DNA of 64,000 bases from Escherichia coli (lineage in GTDB: Bacteria > Pseudomonadota > Gammaproteobacteria > Enterobacterales > Enterobacteriaceae), in contig NZ_JAATUR010000004.1 in the NCBI RefSeq assembly GCF_011881725.1, positions 62,001-126,000 on the forward strand, given 5' to 3'. Of the stretch, positions 1 to 10,048 are shown in pieces; the stretch's first letter is position 1, and every line of letters begins with the position of its first letter. Under the pieces are notes generated by a model, which was not told the origin of the DNA, searched no databases, and saw only the letters and a list, made by a program, of their open reading frames with translations. A program made the position numbers and the translations under genes.

Positions 1-2
1 TC

Positions 3-1643
3 CGTGGCCGTAACGAGGGCGTACTCCAGCTTTCACTGAATGCCGATCCGCAGTTCGACGAACCGCCCAAAGAGAGCTATTGCGAGCAAATCATCATGGA
101 TCACCTCGGCCTGCGCCTGAACAATGCTCCGGCAGATAGCTGGCGCAAAGGCGTGGTGAGCTGGACCTGGCGCATCAAGGTGCTGATGCACCTGGAAACT
201 GAACTGATGGGGACCGTGCGCGAACGTGCGGAAGATGAAGCGATTAACGTCTTTGCCCGTAACCTGCACGATCTGCTGATGGCGGCCCCAGCCGGGCTGC
301 GTGCGACAATGGGCCTCGATCCTGGTCTGCGTACCGGGGTAAAAGTGGCGGTGGTCGATGCAACCGGCAAACTGGTCGCGACCGATACCATTTACCCACA
401 CACTGGACAAGCTGCAAAAGCGGCGATGACCGTTGCTGCCCTGTGTGAAAAGCATAACGTTGAACTGGTGGCGATCGGTAACGGTACGGCTTCCCGCGAA
501 ACCGAGCGTTTCTATCTCGATGTCCAGAAGCAGTTCCCGAAGGTTACCGCGCAGAAAGTGATCGTTAGCGAAGCAGGCGCGTCCGTTTACTCCGCTTCCG
601 AACTGGCGGCCCAGGAATTCCCGGACCTCGATGTTTCTCTGCGTGGCGCGGTATCTATCGCTCGTCGTTTGCAGGATCCGCTGGCAGAACTGGTGAAAAT
701 CGATCCGAAATCTATCGGCGTGGGCCAGTATCAGCATGATGTCAGCCAGACGCAACTGGCTCGCAAACTTGACGCAGTAGTAGAAGACTGCGTAAACGCC
801 GTTGGCGTCGATCTCAACACGGCTTCCGTTCCACTGTTAACACGCGTGGCGGGCCTGACGCGCATGATGGCGCAAAACATCGTGGCCTGGCGCGATGAAA
901 ACGGTCAGTTCCAGAACCGCCAGCAACTGTTAAAAGTCAGCCGTCTGGGGCCGAAAGCCTTCGAGCAGTGCGCGGGCTTCCTGCGGATTAACCACGGCGA
1001 TAACCCGCTGGACGCTTCTACCGTTCACCCGGAAGCCTATCCGGTGGTTGAACGCATTCTGGCAGCAACGCAGCAGGCACTGAAAGATCTGATGGGTAAT
1101 AGCAGCGAACTGCGTAACCTGAAAGCGTCTGATTTTACCGATGAGAAATTCGGTGTGCCGACAGTGACCGACATCATCAAAGAGCTGGAAAAGCCGGGTC
1201 GCGACCCGCGTCCGGAATTTAAAACCGCTCAGTTTGCTGATGGCGTCGAGACAATGAACGACCTGCAACCGGGTATGATCCTCGAAGGTGCGGTGACCAA
1301 CGTCACTAACTTTGGCGCGTTTGTCGATATCGGCGTGCATCAGGATGGCCTGGTTCACATATCTTCTTTGTCGAACAAGTTTGTGGAAGATCCGCATACC
1401 GTGGTGAAAGCGGGCGACATTGTGAAGGTAAAAGTGCTGGAAGTGGATCTTCAGCGTAAGCGTATCGCTCTGACCATGCGTCTCGACGAGCAACCTGGCG
1501 AAACCAATGCCCGTCGCAGCAGCGGTAACGATCGCCCGCAAAACAACCGCCCGGCAGCCAAACCGCGCGGTCGTGATGCACAGCCTGCCGGTAACAGCGC
1601 GATGATGGACGCGCTGGCAGCGGCAATGGGGAAAAAGCGTTAA
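3..1643 (+). CDS. yhgF: YhgF/Tex-family RNA-binding protein, 5' end outside window
   Basis: This is the C-terminal 546 codons of a Tex-family protein; the full E. coli protein is about 773 residues. The reading frame is open from base 3, so the gene is cut by the window edge and not truncated in the cell. Visible parts in order are a YqgF/RNase H-like domain ([17 protein letters not shown]), a helix-hairpin-helix region ([15 protein letters not shown]) and a C-terminal S1 domain ([17 protein letters not shown]), followed by a basic, Asn/Arg/Gln-rich tail. The family binds nucleic acids and is linked to transcription and translation fidelity; the exact role in E. coli is unsettled. Identification is secure. 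Confidence 0.96.
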   Translation, partial: RGRNEGVLQLSLNADPQFDEPPKESYCEQIIMDHLGLRLNNAPADSWRKGVVSWTWRIKVLMHLETELMGTVRERAEDEAINVFARNLHDLLMAAPAGLRATMGLDPGLRTGVKVAVVDATGKLVATDTIYPHTGQAAKAAMTVAALCEKHNVELVAIGNGTASRETERFYLDVQKQFPKVTAQKVIVSEAGASVYSASELAAQEFPDLDVSLRGAVSIARRLQDPLAELVKIDPKSIGVGQYQHDVSQTQLARKLDAVVEDCVNAVGVDLNTASVPLLTRVAGLTRMMAQNIVAWRDENGQFQNRQQLLKVSRLGPKAFEQCAGFLRINHGDNPLDASTVHPEAYPVVERILAATQQALKDLMGNSSELRNLKASDFTDEKFGVPTVTDIIKELEKPGRDPRPEFKTAQFADGVETMNDLQPGMILEGAVTNVTNFGAFVDIGVHQDGLVHISSLSNKFVEDPHTVVKAGDIVKVKVLEVDLQRKRIALTMRLDEQPGETNARRSSGNDRPQNNRPAAKPRGRDAQPAGNSAMMDALAAAMGKKR

Positions 1644-1649
1644 ACGCCC

Positions 1650-1728
1650 TGACAGGCCTACGATTCAAGTTTGCACGAAATCGTAGGTACGATAAGGCGT
1701 TCACGCCGCATCTGGCAACGAACGCCTT
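1650..1728. repeat. REP-like palindromic element after yhgF
   Basis: The stretch contains the paired arms CCTACGATT and AATCGTAGG followed by GATAAGGCGTTCACGCCGCATC, the typical core of an enterobacterial REP/BIME. It lies just after the yhgF stop codon. Such elements commonly protect mRNA 3' ends or bind gyrase or IHF. Confidence 0.7.
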
Positions 1729-1737
1729 GTCTGACAT

Positions 1738-1773
1738 AAAAATGCCGAAGAATATCTCCGGCATTTTTATTCC
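1738..1773. terminator. Bidirectional intrinsic terminator after yhgF
   Basis: The arms AAAAATGCCG and CGGCATTTTT form a 10 bp hairpin with a U-rich 3' side on either strand. It lies after yhgF and REP and isolates the feo promoter region from yhgF read-through. Confidence 0.75.
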
Positions 1774-1896
1774 ACAGCTAAACTCATAATGTATTTTTAC
1801 CAACATTTATCACTACATTAACAATCAAACCTTAATTAAACATTAACCTGCCCTAATAATTCACTATTCGAATTTTATTTCGCCCCAGATATAACC

Positions 1897-1910
1897 TTGA
1901 GCCACATCAA
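1897..1910 (+). promoter_or_regulatory. FNR-like site upstream of feoA
   Basis: The sequence TTGAGCCACATCAA matches the FNR consensus TTGAT-N4-ATCAA at nine of ten conserved positions. It is about 190 bp upstream of the feoA start codon. FNR activation of feo is established in E. coli. Confidence 0.7.
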
Positions 1911-1963
1911 CATTGAGTCAGATTATTATCTAAACCAACATTCGCATACATTTTAAGTATTGC

Positions 1964-1990
1964 TGATAGAAACCATTCTCATTATCATTG
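1964..1990 (+). promoter_or_regulatory. Fur-like box upstream of feoA
   Basis: The region TGATAGAAACCATTCTCATTATCA resembles the Fur consensus of inverted GATAAT-type hexamers, with the downstream half (CATTATCATT) strongest. It lies about 110-135 bp before feoA. Fur repression of feo is known; the exact footprint here is inferred. Confidence 0.6.
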
Positions 1991-2099
1991 TACTGTTGAT
2001 TATTTAATCTCTCCTTCGTTGGCAAATCATCTGGTCTCATGTCGCTGTCAAACGCCCCATGAGGTAGTTATCCAGTTAATGAGAAACAAGTAGGCACCT

Positions 2100-2327
2100 A
2101 TGCAATACACTCCAGATACTGCGTGGAAAATCACTGGCTTTTCCCGTGAAATCAGCCCGGCATATCGTCAGAAGCTGCTTTCTCTTGGCATGCTACCTGG
2201 CTCTTCTTTTAATGTGGTGCGTGTCGCGCCACTCGGCGATCCCATTCATATCGAAACCCGTCGTGTGAGCCTGGTATTACGCAAAAAAGATCTGGCCTTA
2301 TTAGAAGTGGAAGCGGTTTCCTGTTAA
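2100..2327 (+). CDS. feoA: Ferrous iron transport protein A
   Basis: A 75-residue cytosolic SH3-like protein of the FeoA family, at full family length. FeoA supports the FeoB ferrous iron permease, probably by contacting its cytosolic GTPase domain; its precise role is still debated. It is the first gene of feoABC, 16 bp before feoB. The start follows a purine-rich stretch (AACAAGTAGG). The upstream FNR and Fur-like sites indicate induction under anaerobic, iron-poor conditions. Confidence 0.96.
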   Translation: MQYTPDTAWKITGFSREISPAYRQKLLSLGMLPGSSFNVVRVAPLGDPIHIETRRVSLVLRKKDLALLEVEAVSC

Positions 2328-2343
2328 TACGGTGAGAATAACA

Positions 2344-4665
2344 ATGAAAAAATTAACCATTGGCTTAATTGGTAATCCAAATTCTGGCAAGACAACCTTA
2401 TTTAACCAGCTCACCGGTGCGCGTCAGCGTGTAGGAAACTGGGCTGGCGTTACCGTCGAACGTAAAGAGGGTCAGTTCTCCACCACCGATCATCAGGTTA
2501 CGCTGGTGGACCTGCCCGGCACCTATTCTCTGACCACCATCTCATCGCAGACCTCGCTCGATGAGCAAATCGCCTGTCACTATATTTTGAGTGGCGACGC
2601 CGATCTGCTGATTAACGTGGTGGATGCGTCGAACCTTGAGCGCAACCTTTATCTGACGCTGCAACTGCTGGAACTCGGCATTCCCTGCATCGTGGCGCTG
2701 AACATGCTCGACATTGCCGAGAAGCAAAATATTCGCATTGAAATTGATGCGCTATCGGCACGTCTTGGCTGCCCGGTGATTCCGCTGGTTTCCACGCGTG
2801 GTCGCGGTATCGAAGCACTCAAGCTGGCAGTCGATCGCTATAAAGCTAATGAGAACGTGGAGCTGGTACATTATGCCCAGCCGCTGCTCAACGAAGCCGA
2901 CTCACTGGCAAAAGTAATGCCGTCAGATATCCCGCTCAAGCAGCGTCGCTGGCTGGGCCTGCAAATGCTGGAAGGCGATATTTATAGCCGCGCTTATGCC
3001 GGTGAAGCGTCGCAGCATCTTGATGCTGCCCTCGCCCGTCTGCGTAATGAGATGGACGATCCGGCACTGCATATTGCCGATGCGCGTTACCAGTGTATTG
3101 CTGCCATCTACGATGTGGTAAGCAACACGCTGACGGCAGAGCCCAGCCGCTTCACTACGGCAGTGGATAAAATCGTGCTCAACCGTTTCCTCGGCCTGCC
3201 GATTTTCCTCTTTGTGATGTACCTGATGTTCCTGCTGGCTATCAACATCGGCGGTGCGTTGCAGCCGTTGTTTGACGTGGGTTCCGTGGCGCTCTTTGTG
3301 CATGGTATTCAGTGGATTGGCTACACGCTCCACTTCCCGGACTGGCTGACTATCTTTCTTGCCCAGGGCCTGGGTGGTGGTATTAACACCGTGCTGCCGC
3401 TGGTGCCGCAGATCGGCATGATGTATCTGTTCCTCTCCTTCCTTGAGGACTCCGGCTATATGGCACGCGCGGCGTTTGTAATGGACCGCCTGATGCAAGC
3501 GTTGGGCTTGCCGGGGAAATCCTTTGTGCCGCTGATCGTCGGCTTCGGTTGTAACGTGCCGTCGGTGATGGGGGCGCGAACTCTTGATGCGCCACGTGAA
3601 CGCCTGATGACCATTATGATGGCACCGTTTATGTCCTGCGGCGCGCGCCTGGCTATCTTTGCGGTTTTTGCGGCAGCCTTCTTTGGGCAGAACGGTGCGC
3701 TGGCGGTGTTCTCGCTGTATATGCTCGGTATTGTGATGGCGGTGCTAACTGGCCTGATGCTCAAGTACACCATCATGCGTGGTGAAGCGACGCCGTTTGT
3801 CATGGAGTTGCCGGTCTATCACGTACCACACGTTAAGAGTCTGATCATCCAGACCTGGCAGCGTCTGAAAGGCTTCGTTCTGCGTGCTGGTAAAGTGATT
3901 ATCATCGTCAGCATTTTCCTGAGTGCTTTTAACAGCTTCTCGCTGAGCGGGAAAATCGTCGATAACATCAACGACTCGGCGCTGGCTTCCGTTAGCCGTG
4001 TGATCACCCCTGTCTTCAAGCCGATTGGTGTACATGAAGATAACTGGCAGGCAACGGTTGGCCTGTTTACGGGTGCAATGGCGAAAGAAGTGGTGGTCGG
4101 TACGCTCAACACCCTCTATACCGCAGAAAATATTCAGGACGAAGAGTTCAATCCGGCGGAATTTAACCTCGGTGAAGAGCTGTTCAGCGCGGTTGATGAA
4201 ACCTGGCAGAGCCTGAAAGACACCTTCAGCCTTAGCGTACTGATGAACCCCATTGAAGCCAGCAAAGGCGACGGCGAAATGGGTACCGGGGCGATGGGCG
4301 TGATGGATCAGAAATTCGGTAGCGCGGCAGCAGCTTACAGCTACCTGATTTTCGTCCTGCTGTATGTACCGTGCATTTCAGTGATGGGGGCTATCGCTCG
4401 TGAATCAAGCCGCGGCTGGATGGGCTTCTCCATCCTGTGGGGGCTGAATATCGCTTACTCACTGGCAACCTTGTTCTATCAGGTTGCCAGCTACAGCCAG
4501 CACCCAACTTACAGCCTGGTGTGCATTTTGGCGGTGATCCTGTTTAACATTGTGGTTATTGGTCTGCTGCGCCGCGCACGCAGCCGGGTAGATATCGAAC
4601 TGCTGGCATCGCGCAAATCGGTAAGCAGTTGCTGTGCAGCCAGCACCACTGGCGATTGCCACTAA
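2344..4665 (+). CDS. feoB: Ferrous iron permease FeoB
   Basis: A 773-residue inner-membrane Fe(II) transporter with an N-terminal G domain. G1 is GNPNSGKTT at residues 10-18, G3 is DLPG at 56-59 and G4 is NMLD at 120-123. A helical guanine dissociation-inhibitor-like region follows, then a polytopic membrane domain from about residue 280, including the conserved GFGCNVPS and MSCGARL motifs. The Cys-rich C-terminus (SSCCAA) is typical of enterobacterial FeoB. I chose the ATG before KKLTIG, preceded by GGTGAGA; an upstream in-frame start four codons earlier lacks a good RBS. It imports Fe2+ under anaerobic conditions and is co-transcribed with feoA and feoC. Confidence 0.98.
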   Translation: MKKLTIGLIGNPNSGKTTLFNQLTGARQRVGNWAGVTVERKEGQFSTTDHQVTLVDLPGTYSLTTISSQTSLDEQIACHYILSGDADLLINVVDASNLERNLYLTLQLLELGIPCIVALNMLDIAEKQNIRIEIDALSARLGCPVIPLVSTRGRGIEALKLAVDRYKANENVELVHYAQPLLNEADSLAKVMPSDIPLKQRRWLGLQMLEGDIYSRAYAGEASQHLDAALARLRNEMDDPALHIADARYQCIAAIYDVVSNTLTAEPSRFTTAVDKIVLNRFLGLPIFLFVMYLMFLLAINIGGALQPLFDVGSVALFVHGIQWIGYTLHFPDWLTIFLAQGLGGGINTVLPLVPQIGMMYLFLSFLEDSGYMARAAFVMDRLMQALGLPGKSFVPLIVGFGCNVPSVMGARTLDAPRERLMTIMMAPFMSCGARLAIFAVFAAAFFGQNGALAVFSLYMLGIVMAVLTGLMLKYTIMRGEATPFVMELPVYHVPHVKSLIIQTWQRLKGFVLRAGKVIIIVSIFLSAFNSFSLSGKIVDNINDSALASVSRVITPVFKPIGVHEDNWQATVGLFTGAMAKEVVVGTLNTLYTAENIQDEEFNPAEFNLGEELFSAVDETWQSLKDTFSLSVLMNPIEASKGDGEMGTGAMGVMDQKFGSAAAAYSYLIFVLLYVPCISVMGAIARESSRGWMGFSILWGLNIAYSLATLFYQVASYSQHPTYSLVCILAVILFNIVVIGLLRRARSRVDIELLASRKSVSSCCAASTTGDCH

Positions 4666-4675
4666 GGATATAGCA

Positions 4676-4912
4676 ATGGCTTCGCTCATTCAGGTGCGTG
4701 ATTTGCTGGCGTTACGGGGCCGTATGGAAGCGGCCCAGATAAGCCAGACATTGAACACTCCACAGCCAATGATTAACGCCATGCTGCAACAGCTGGAAAG
4801 TATGGGCAAAGCCATGCGGATTCAGGAAGAACCTGATGGCTGTCTCTCTGGCAGTTGTAAAAGCTGCCCTGAAGGAAAAGCCTGCCTGCGCGAGTGGTGG
4901 GCGTTGCGTTAA
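4676..4912 (+). CDS. feoC: FeoC, small winged-helix Feo accessory protein
   Basis: A 78-residue protein with an N-terminal winged-helix fold ([16 protein letters not shown]) and a C-terminal Cys cluster ([15 protein letters not shown]). In other FeoC proteins this cluster can hold an oxygen-sensitive Fe-S centre. In Klebsiella and Salmonella FeoC binds FeoB and protects it from FtsH proteolysis. It lies 10 bp after feoB and closes the operon before a strong terminator. The start chosen gives the family-standard length; an upstream start inside feoB is possible but unlikely. Confidence 0.94.
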   Translation: MASLIQVRDLLALRGRMEAAQISQTLNTPQPMINAMLQQLESMGKAMRIQEEPDGCLSGSCKSCPEGKACLREWWALR

Positions 4913-4937
4913 CCCTGTTCCCCCCCCTGTTTTGCAA

Positions 4938-4968
4938 AACCCGGTATGCGTTTGCTGCCGGGTTTTTT
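4938..4968 (+). terminator. Intrinsic terminator after feoC
   Basis: The arms AACCCGG and CCGGGTT are followed by a run of T residues. It closes the feoABC transcript before rpnA. An eight-C run lies just upstream, directly after the feoC stop. Confidence 0.85.
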
Positions 4969-5115
4969 GCGTATTGCTTTCCATAAAAATGCAACTCTTG
5001 CAGCACGGTGTAAGTTCCTCTGAAAGCGTCTCGCAGGGATGAAAACTGGCTAATGCGCAGACGTGGAGCAGCGCGTAGAGTCGCGAAATTCCGAGAAAAC
5101 AGGTGAAGGAACGCC

Positions 5116-6009
5116 ATGACCAAAAAGCAGAGTTCCACCCCACACGACGCGCTATTCAAACTCTTTTTACGCCAACCGGACACGGCACGTGATTTCCTTG
5201 CGTTCCATTTACCGGCCCCCATTCACGCGCTCTGTGATATGAAAACCCTCAAGCTGGAGTCGAGCAGCTTTATTGATGACGATCTGCGTGAAAGTTATTC
5301 TGACGTTCTGTGGTCAGTAAAAACGGAGCAAGGACCTGGATATATCTATTGCCTGATTGAACATCAAAGCACCTCAAACAAACTGATCGCATTTCGCATG
5401 ATGCGCTACGCCATTGCCGCAATGCAAAACCACCTTGATGCCGGATACAAAACATTGCCGATGGTAGTGCCGTTATTGTTTTACCACGGCATTGAAAGTC
5501 CCTACCCGTATTCACTGTGTTGGCTGGATTGTTTCGCCGATCCCAAACTGGCAAGGCAGCTTTATGCCTCTGCATTTCCGCTGATTGATGTCACCGTCAT
5601 GCCTGATGATGAAATCATGCAGCACCGACGCATGGCGCTGCTGGAGTTAATTCAAAAACATATTCGTCAACGCGACCTGATGGGGCTGGTAGAGCAAATG
5701 GCCTGCTTATTAAGTAGTGGATACGCTAATGACAGACAAATCAAAGGACTGTTTAATTACATTCTGCAAACCGGCGACGCGGTACGTTTTAACGATTTTA
5801 TCGACGGTGTGGCCGAACGTTCACCGAAACACAAGGAGAGTTTAATGACTATTGCGGAAAGATTGCGGCAGGAGGGGTTTCAGAAAGGTATACGTACCAA
5901 CGCCCTAAATATTGCCAAAACCATGCTGGATGCCGGAGTCTCTCTTGAGGACGTTCTGCGATTTACCAGCCTAACGGTTGAAGATCTTGCTGAAATAATT
6001 CATCAATAA
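5116..6009 (+). CDS. rpnA: RpnA-type recombination-promoting nuclease (transposase_31 family)
   Basis: A 297-residue member of the Rpn/YhgA family, once called putative transposases and now known to be PD-(D/E)XK endonucleases that promote RecA-independent recombination. Candidate catalytic residues are D63 (SYSDVLW) and E82-x-Q84 (LIEHQS). The C-terminal part (from about residue 245) carries the family's repeat-prone helical tail ([21 protein letters not shown], then [15 protein letters not shown]). It is a single gene between the feo terminator and bioH, with RBS GGTGAAGG before the start. The C-terminal region in this family is known to be duplicated and variable, and a possible leftover lies directly downstream. 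Confidence 0.93.
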   Translation: MTKKQSSTPHDALFKLFLRQPDTARDFLAFHLPAPIHALCDMKTLKLESSSFIDDDLRESYSDVLWSVKTEQGPGYIYCLIEHQSTSNKLIAFRMMRYAIAAMQNHLDAGYKTLPMVVPLLFYHGIESPYPYSLCWLDCFADPKLARQLYASAFPLIDVTVMPDDEIMQHRRMALLELIQKHIRQRDLMGLVEQMACLLSSGYANDRQIKGLFNYILQTGDAVRFNDFIDGVAERSPKHKESLMTIAERLRQEGFQKGIRTNALNIAKTMLDAGVSLEDVLRFTSLTVEDLAEIIHQ

Positions 6010-6010
6010 C

Positions 6011-6118
6011 GTAAAAGATGGTTTTAATGACAGCGCCAAAAAGAGAATATCTTACTGGTTACCTGATTGGTTATTTACCGAGCTGTCAGAAGAAGACCTG
6101 GCTGCGGCGAGTCAGTAA
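6011..6118 (+). pseudogene. Possible decayed rpn-family C-terminal fragment
   Basis: Directly after the rpnA stop, a different frame reads DWLFTELSEEDLAAASQ and then stop. This resembles the end of Rpn-family proteins (compare [11 protein letters not shown] at the end of rpnA). There is no own start codon with RBS. It could be a leftover of an alternative or duplicated C-terminus, or chance. I am unsure. Confidence 0.3.
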
Positions 6119-6145
6119 AGCACTGCCTCGCCATTTCAAATGCTG

Positions 6146-6934
<789 letters not shown>

Positions 6935-6935
6935 T

Positions 6936-7637
<702 letters not shown>

Positions 7638-7695
7638 AGCCTCGATGATGGGCGTATTATAACCAACTAAAATAGTCAACTATTAGGCCATTACT

Positions 7696-8271
7696 ATGAT
7701 CCGTATTTCCGATGCTGCACAAGCGCACTTTGCCAAACTGCTGGCAAACCAGGAAGAAGGGACACAAATCCGCGTATTTGTGATTAACCCTGGCACGCCT
7801 AACGCTGAATGTGGCGTTTCTTATTGTCCGCCGGACGCCGTGGAAGCCACCGATACCGCCCTGAAATTTGACCTGCTGACTGCATATGTCGATGAGTTGA
7901 GCGCACCTTATCTGGAAGATGCAGAGATCGACTTTGTTACCGACCAGTTGGGTTCCCAGTTAACGCTGAAAGCCCCGAACGCCAAAATGCGTAAAGTGGC
8001 TGACGATGCGCCGCTGATGGAGCGTGTGGAGTATATGTTGCAATCGCAGATCAACCCACAACTCGCCGGTCACGGTGGTCGCGTTTCACTGATGGAAATC
8101 ACCGAAGATGGCTATGCCATTCTGCAATTTGGCGGCGGCTGTAACGGTTGTTCAATGGTCGATGTGACGCTGAAAGAAGGGATCGAAAAGCAGTTGCTGA
8201 ACGAATTCCCGGAGCTGAAAGGTGTACGCGATCTCACCGAACACCAGCGCGGCGAACACTCTTACTACTAA
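7696..8271 (+). CDS. nfuA: Fe/S biogenesis protein NfuA
   Basis: A 191-residue Fe-S carrier. The N-terminal half is a degenerate A-type scaffold domain lacking the usual three cysteines. The C-terminal Nfu domain carries the cluster-binding C149-N-G-C152 motif (GGGCNGCSM). NfuA delivers 4Fe-4S clusters to targets such as aconitase and lipoyl synthase, particularly under iron limitation or oxidative stress. It is probably independently transcribed: the 58 bp upstream of it contain AT-rich promoter-like sequence. Confidence 0.97.
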
Positions 8272-8293
8272 GTTATCCTCTCTTTTGTAGATT

Positions 8294-8345
8294 GCCCGAT
8301 ACGACGCTAAAGCGTCTTATCGGGCCGTCTGCCAGGCGTTGACGC
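8294..8345. repeat. REP-like element between nfuA and gntT
   Basis: The arms GCCCGATA and TATCGGGC flank a GACGCTAAAGCGTC inner palindrome, followed by a partial second copy. It lies just after nfuA. Confidence 0.7.
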
Positions 8346-8621
8346 TACATTTTCCCGGCAAATCCAATCCCTTCGTTTCCCGCGATAATATGACCAACCT
8401 CTCATAATTTAAATTTACCCCACTGTGGTGATTCTCAAGCACACAATGTTACCCGTATCATTTGCATGGGCACCAAACACACTCATAACATCTGACTACA
8501 CTAATTAATTTTAGAAGTTGTCAGCCATGGTGCTGTTATATCTCTGTTCCCAGTTGGGACGATCAGAATTTATCGTCAGAAACCTGACGTTACCCATAAC
8601 AAATGAAAGGCCAGGTAAATC
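8346..8621 (+). promoter_or_regulatory. gntT promoter region
   Basis: With the REP element this completes a 350-base gap without a gene. It contains an AT-rich stretch, a GntR-operator-like palindrome (separate entry) and the sequence AAATGAAAGGCCAGGTAAATC just before gntT, with AGG as a likely RBS. Confidence 0.6.
8446..8461. promoter_or_regulatory. GntR operator-like site upstream of gntT
   Basis: ATGTTACCCGTATCAT is a 16 bp imperfect palindrome closely similar to the two sites before gntK (ATGTTACGGGTAAC and GTTATCGGTAACAT). gntT and gntKU are the known GntR targets, so coordinate repression is expected. Confidence 0.7.
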
Positions 8622-9938
8622 ATGCCATTAGTCATTGTTGCTATCGGTGTAATCTTGTTATTACTCCTGATGATCCGCTTCAAAATGAACGGCTTCATCG
8701 CTCTCGTCCTGGTGGCGCTTGCTGTTGGATTAATGCAAGGTATGCCGCTGGATAAAGTTATTGGCTCCATCAAAGCCGGTGTCGGTGGTACACTCGGTAG
8801 CCTTGCCCTGATTATGGGCTTTGGTGCGATGCTGGGCAAAATGTTGGCAGACTGCGGTGGAGCACAGCGTATCGCCACCACGCTGATTGCCAGGTTTGGT
8901 AAAAAACACATCCAGTGGGCGGTGGTACTGACCGGTTTTACCGTTGGTTTTGCCCTGTTCTATGAAGTCGGTTTCGTGCTAATGCTGCCGCTGGTATTTA
9001 CCATCGCGGCTTCCGCTAATATTCCGCTACTGTATGTTGGTGTGCCAATGGCTGCTGCGCTATCTGTCACCCACGGCTTCCTGCCGCCGCATCCAGGCCC
9101 GACAGCGATTGCCACCATTTTCAATGCCGATATGGGTAAAACCCTGCTGTACGGTACTATTCTGGCAATCCCGACCGTCATTCTCGCGGGTCCGGTTTAC
9201 GCTCGCGTGCTGAAAGGTATCGATAAGCCAATTCCGGAAGGTCTGTACAGCGCGAAAACCTTTAGCGAAGAAGAGATGCCGAGCTTTGGTGTCAGCGTCT
9301 GGACTTCTCTGGTGCCGGTTGTGCTGATGGCGATGCGTGCGATTGCCGAAATGATCCTGCCGAAAGGCCACGCTTTCCTGCCAGTGGCGGAGTTCCTCGG
9401 CGACCCGGTAATGGCTACGCTGATTGCCGTACTGATTGCGATGTTCACCTTTGGTCTGAACCGTGGTCGTTCAATGGATCAGATTAACGATACGCTGGTT
9501 TCTTCAATCAAAATCATCGCGATGATGCTGTTGATCATCGGTGGTGGCGGTGCGTTCAAGCAGGTGCTGGTAGACAGCGGCGTGGACAAATATATTGCGT
9601 CCATGATGCATGAAACCAACATTTCTCCGCTGCTGATGGCCTGGTCGATTGCCGCCGTACTGCGTATCGCGCTGGGTTCCGCAACCGTTGCGGCAATCAC
9701 TGCGGGTGGTATCGCTGCACCGCTGATTGCAACGACGGGCGTTAGCCCAGAGCTGATGGTTATTGCGGTTGGTTCCGGTAGTGTCATTTTCTCTCACGTG
9801 AACGATCCAGGCTTCTGGCTGTTCAAAGAGTACTTTAACCTGACTATCGGCGAGACTATCAAGTCCTGGTCGATGCTGGAAACCATTATCTCGGTGTGCG
9901 GTCTGGTTGGCTGTCTGCTGCTGAATATGGTGATTTGA
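8622..9938 (+). CDS. gntT: High-affinity gluconate:H+ symporter
   Basis: A 438-residue polytopic inner-membrane permease of the GntP family, with about 12-14 hydrophobic segments and family motifs such as GLMQGMPLDKVI near residue 36 and the C-terminal SVIFSHVNDPGFWLFKEYF. It takes up gluconate at low concentration; gntU in this same window is its lower-affinity paralogue, with the equivalent motif VSHVNDAGFWLF. It is monocistronic, flanked by REP elements on both sides. GntR repression is suggested by the upstream operator-like site. Confidence 0.97.
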   Translation: MPLVIVAIGVILLLLLMIRFKMNGFIALVLVALAVGLMQGMPLDKVIGSIKAGVGGTLGSLALIMGFGAMLGKMLADCGGAQRIATTLIARFGKKHIQWAVVLTGFTVGFALFYEVGFVLMLPLVFTIAASANIPLLYVGVPMAAALSVTHGFLPPHPGPTAIATIFNADMGKTLLYGTILAIPTVILAGPVYARVLKGIDKPIPEGLYSAKTFSEEEMPSFGVSVWTSLVPVVLMAMRAIAEMILPKGHAFLPVAEFLGDPVMATLIAVLIAMFTFGLNRGRSMDQINDTLVSSIKIIAMMLLIIGGGGAFKQVLVDSGVDKYIASMMHETNISPLLMAWSIAAVLRIALGSATVAAITAGGIAAPLIATTGVSPELMVIAVGSGSVIFSHVNDPGFWLFKEYFNLTIGETIKSWSMLETIISVCGLVGCLLLNMVI

Positions 9939-9948
9939 TAACACTGAC

Positions 9949-10039
9949 TGCCGGATGCGGCGTGAGCGCCTTATCCGACCTACGATTCGGCATGAATTAG
10001 TAGGCCGGATAAGACGCGTCAAGCGTCGCATCCGGCATC
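9949..10039. repeat. BIME between gntT and malQ
   Basis: Two inverted REP units (TGCCGGATGCGGCGTGAGCG and the matching TCGCATCCGGCA) are separated by GCCTTATCCGACCTACG and its partner TAGGCCGGATAAG. It sits between two convergent genes and fills the gap. Confidence 0.9.
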
Positions 10040-10048
10040 AACCGCACT

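Larger units (their letters stand above)
1774..2099 (+). promoter_or_regulatory. feoABC control region
   Basis: This AT-rich, 326-base gap contains no gene. It carries an FNR-like site and a Fur-like site, listed separately, and ends with the feoA ribosome binding region. That fits anaerobic, iron-starvation induction of ferrous iron uptake, as known for E. coli feo. Confidence 0.75.

Noticed and set aside
4920-4927. Run of eight C residues as a phase-variation tract
   Set aside because: It lies outside any coding frame, directly after the feoC stop, so slippage would not switch a gene.
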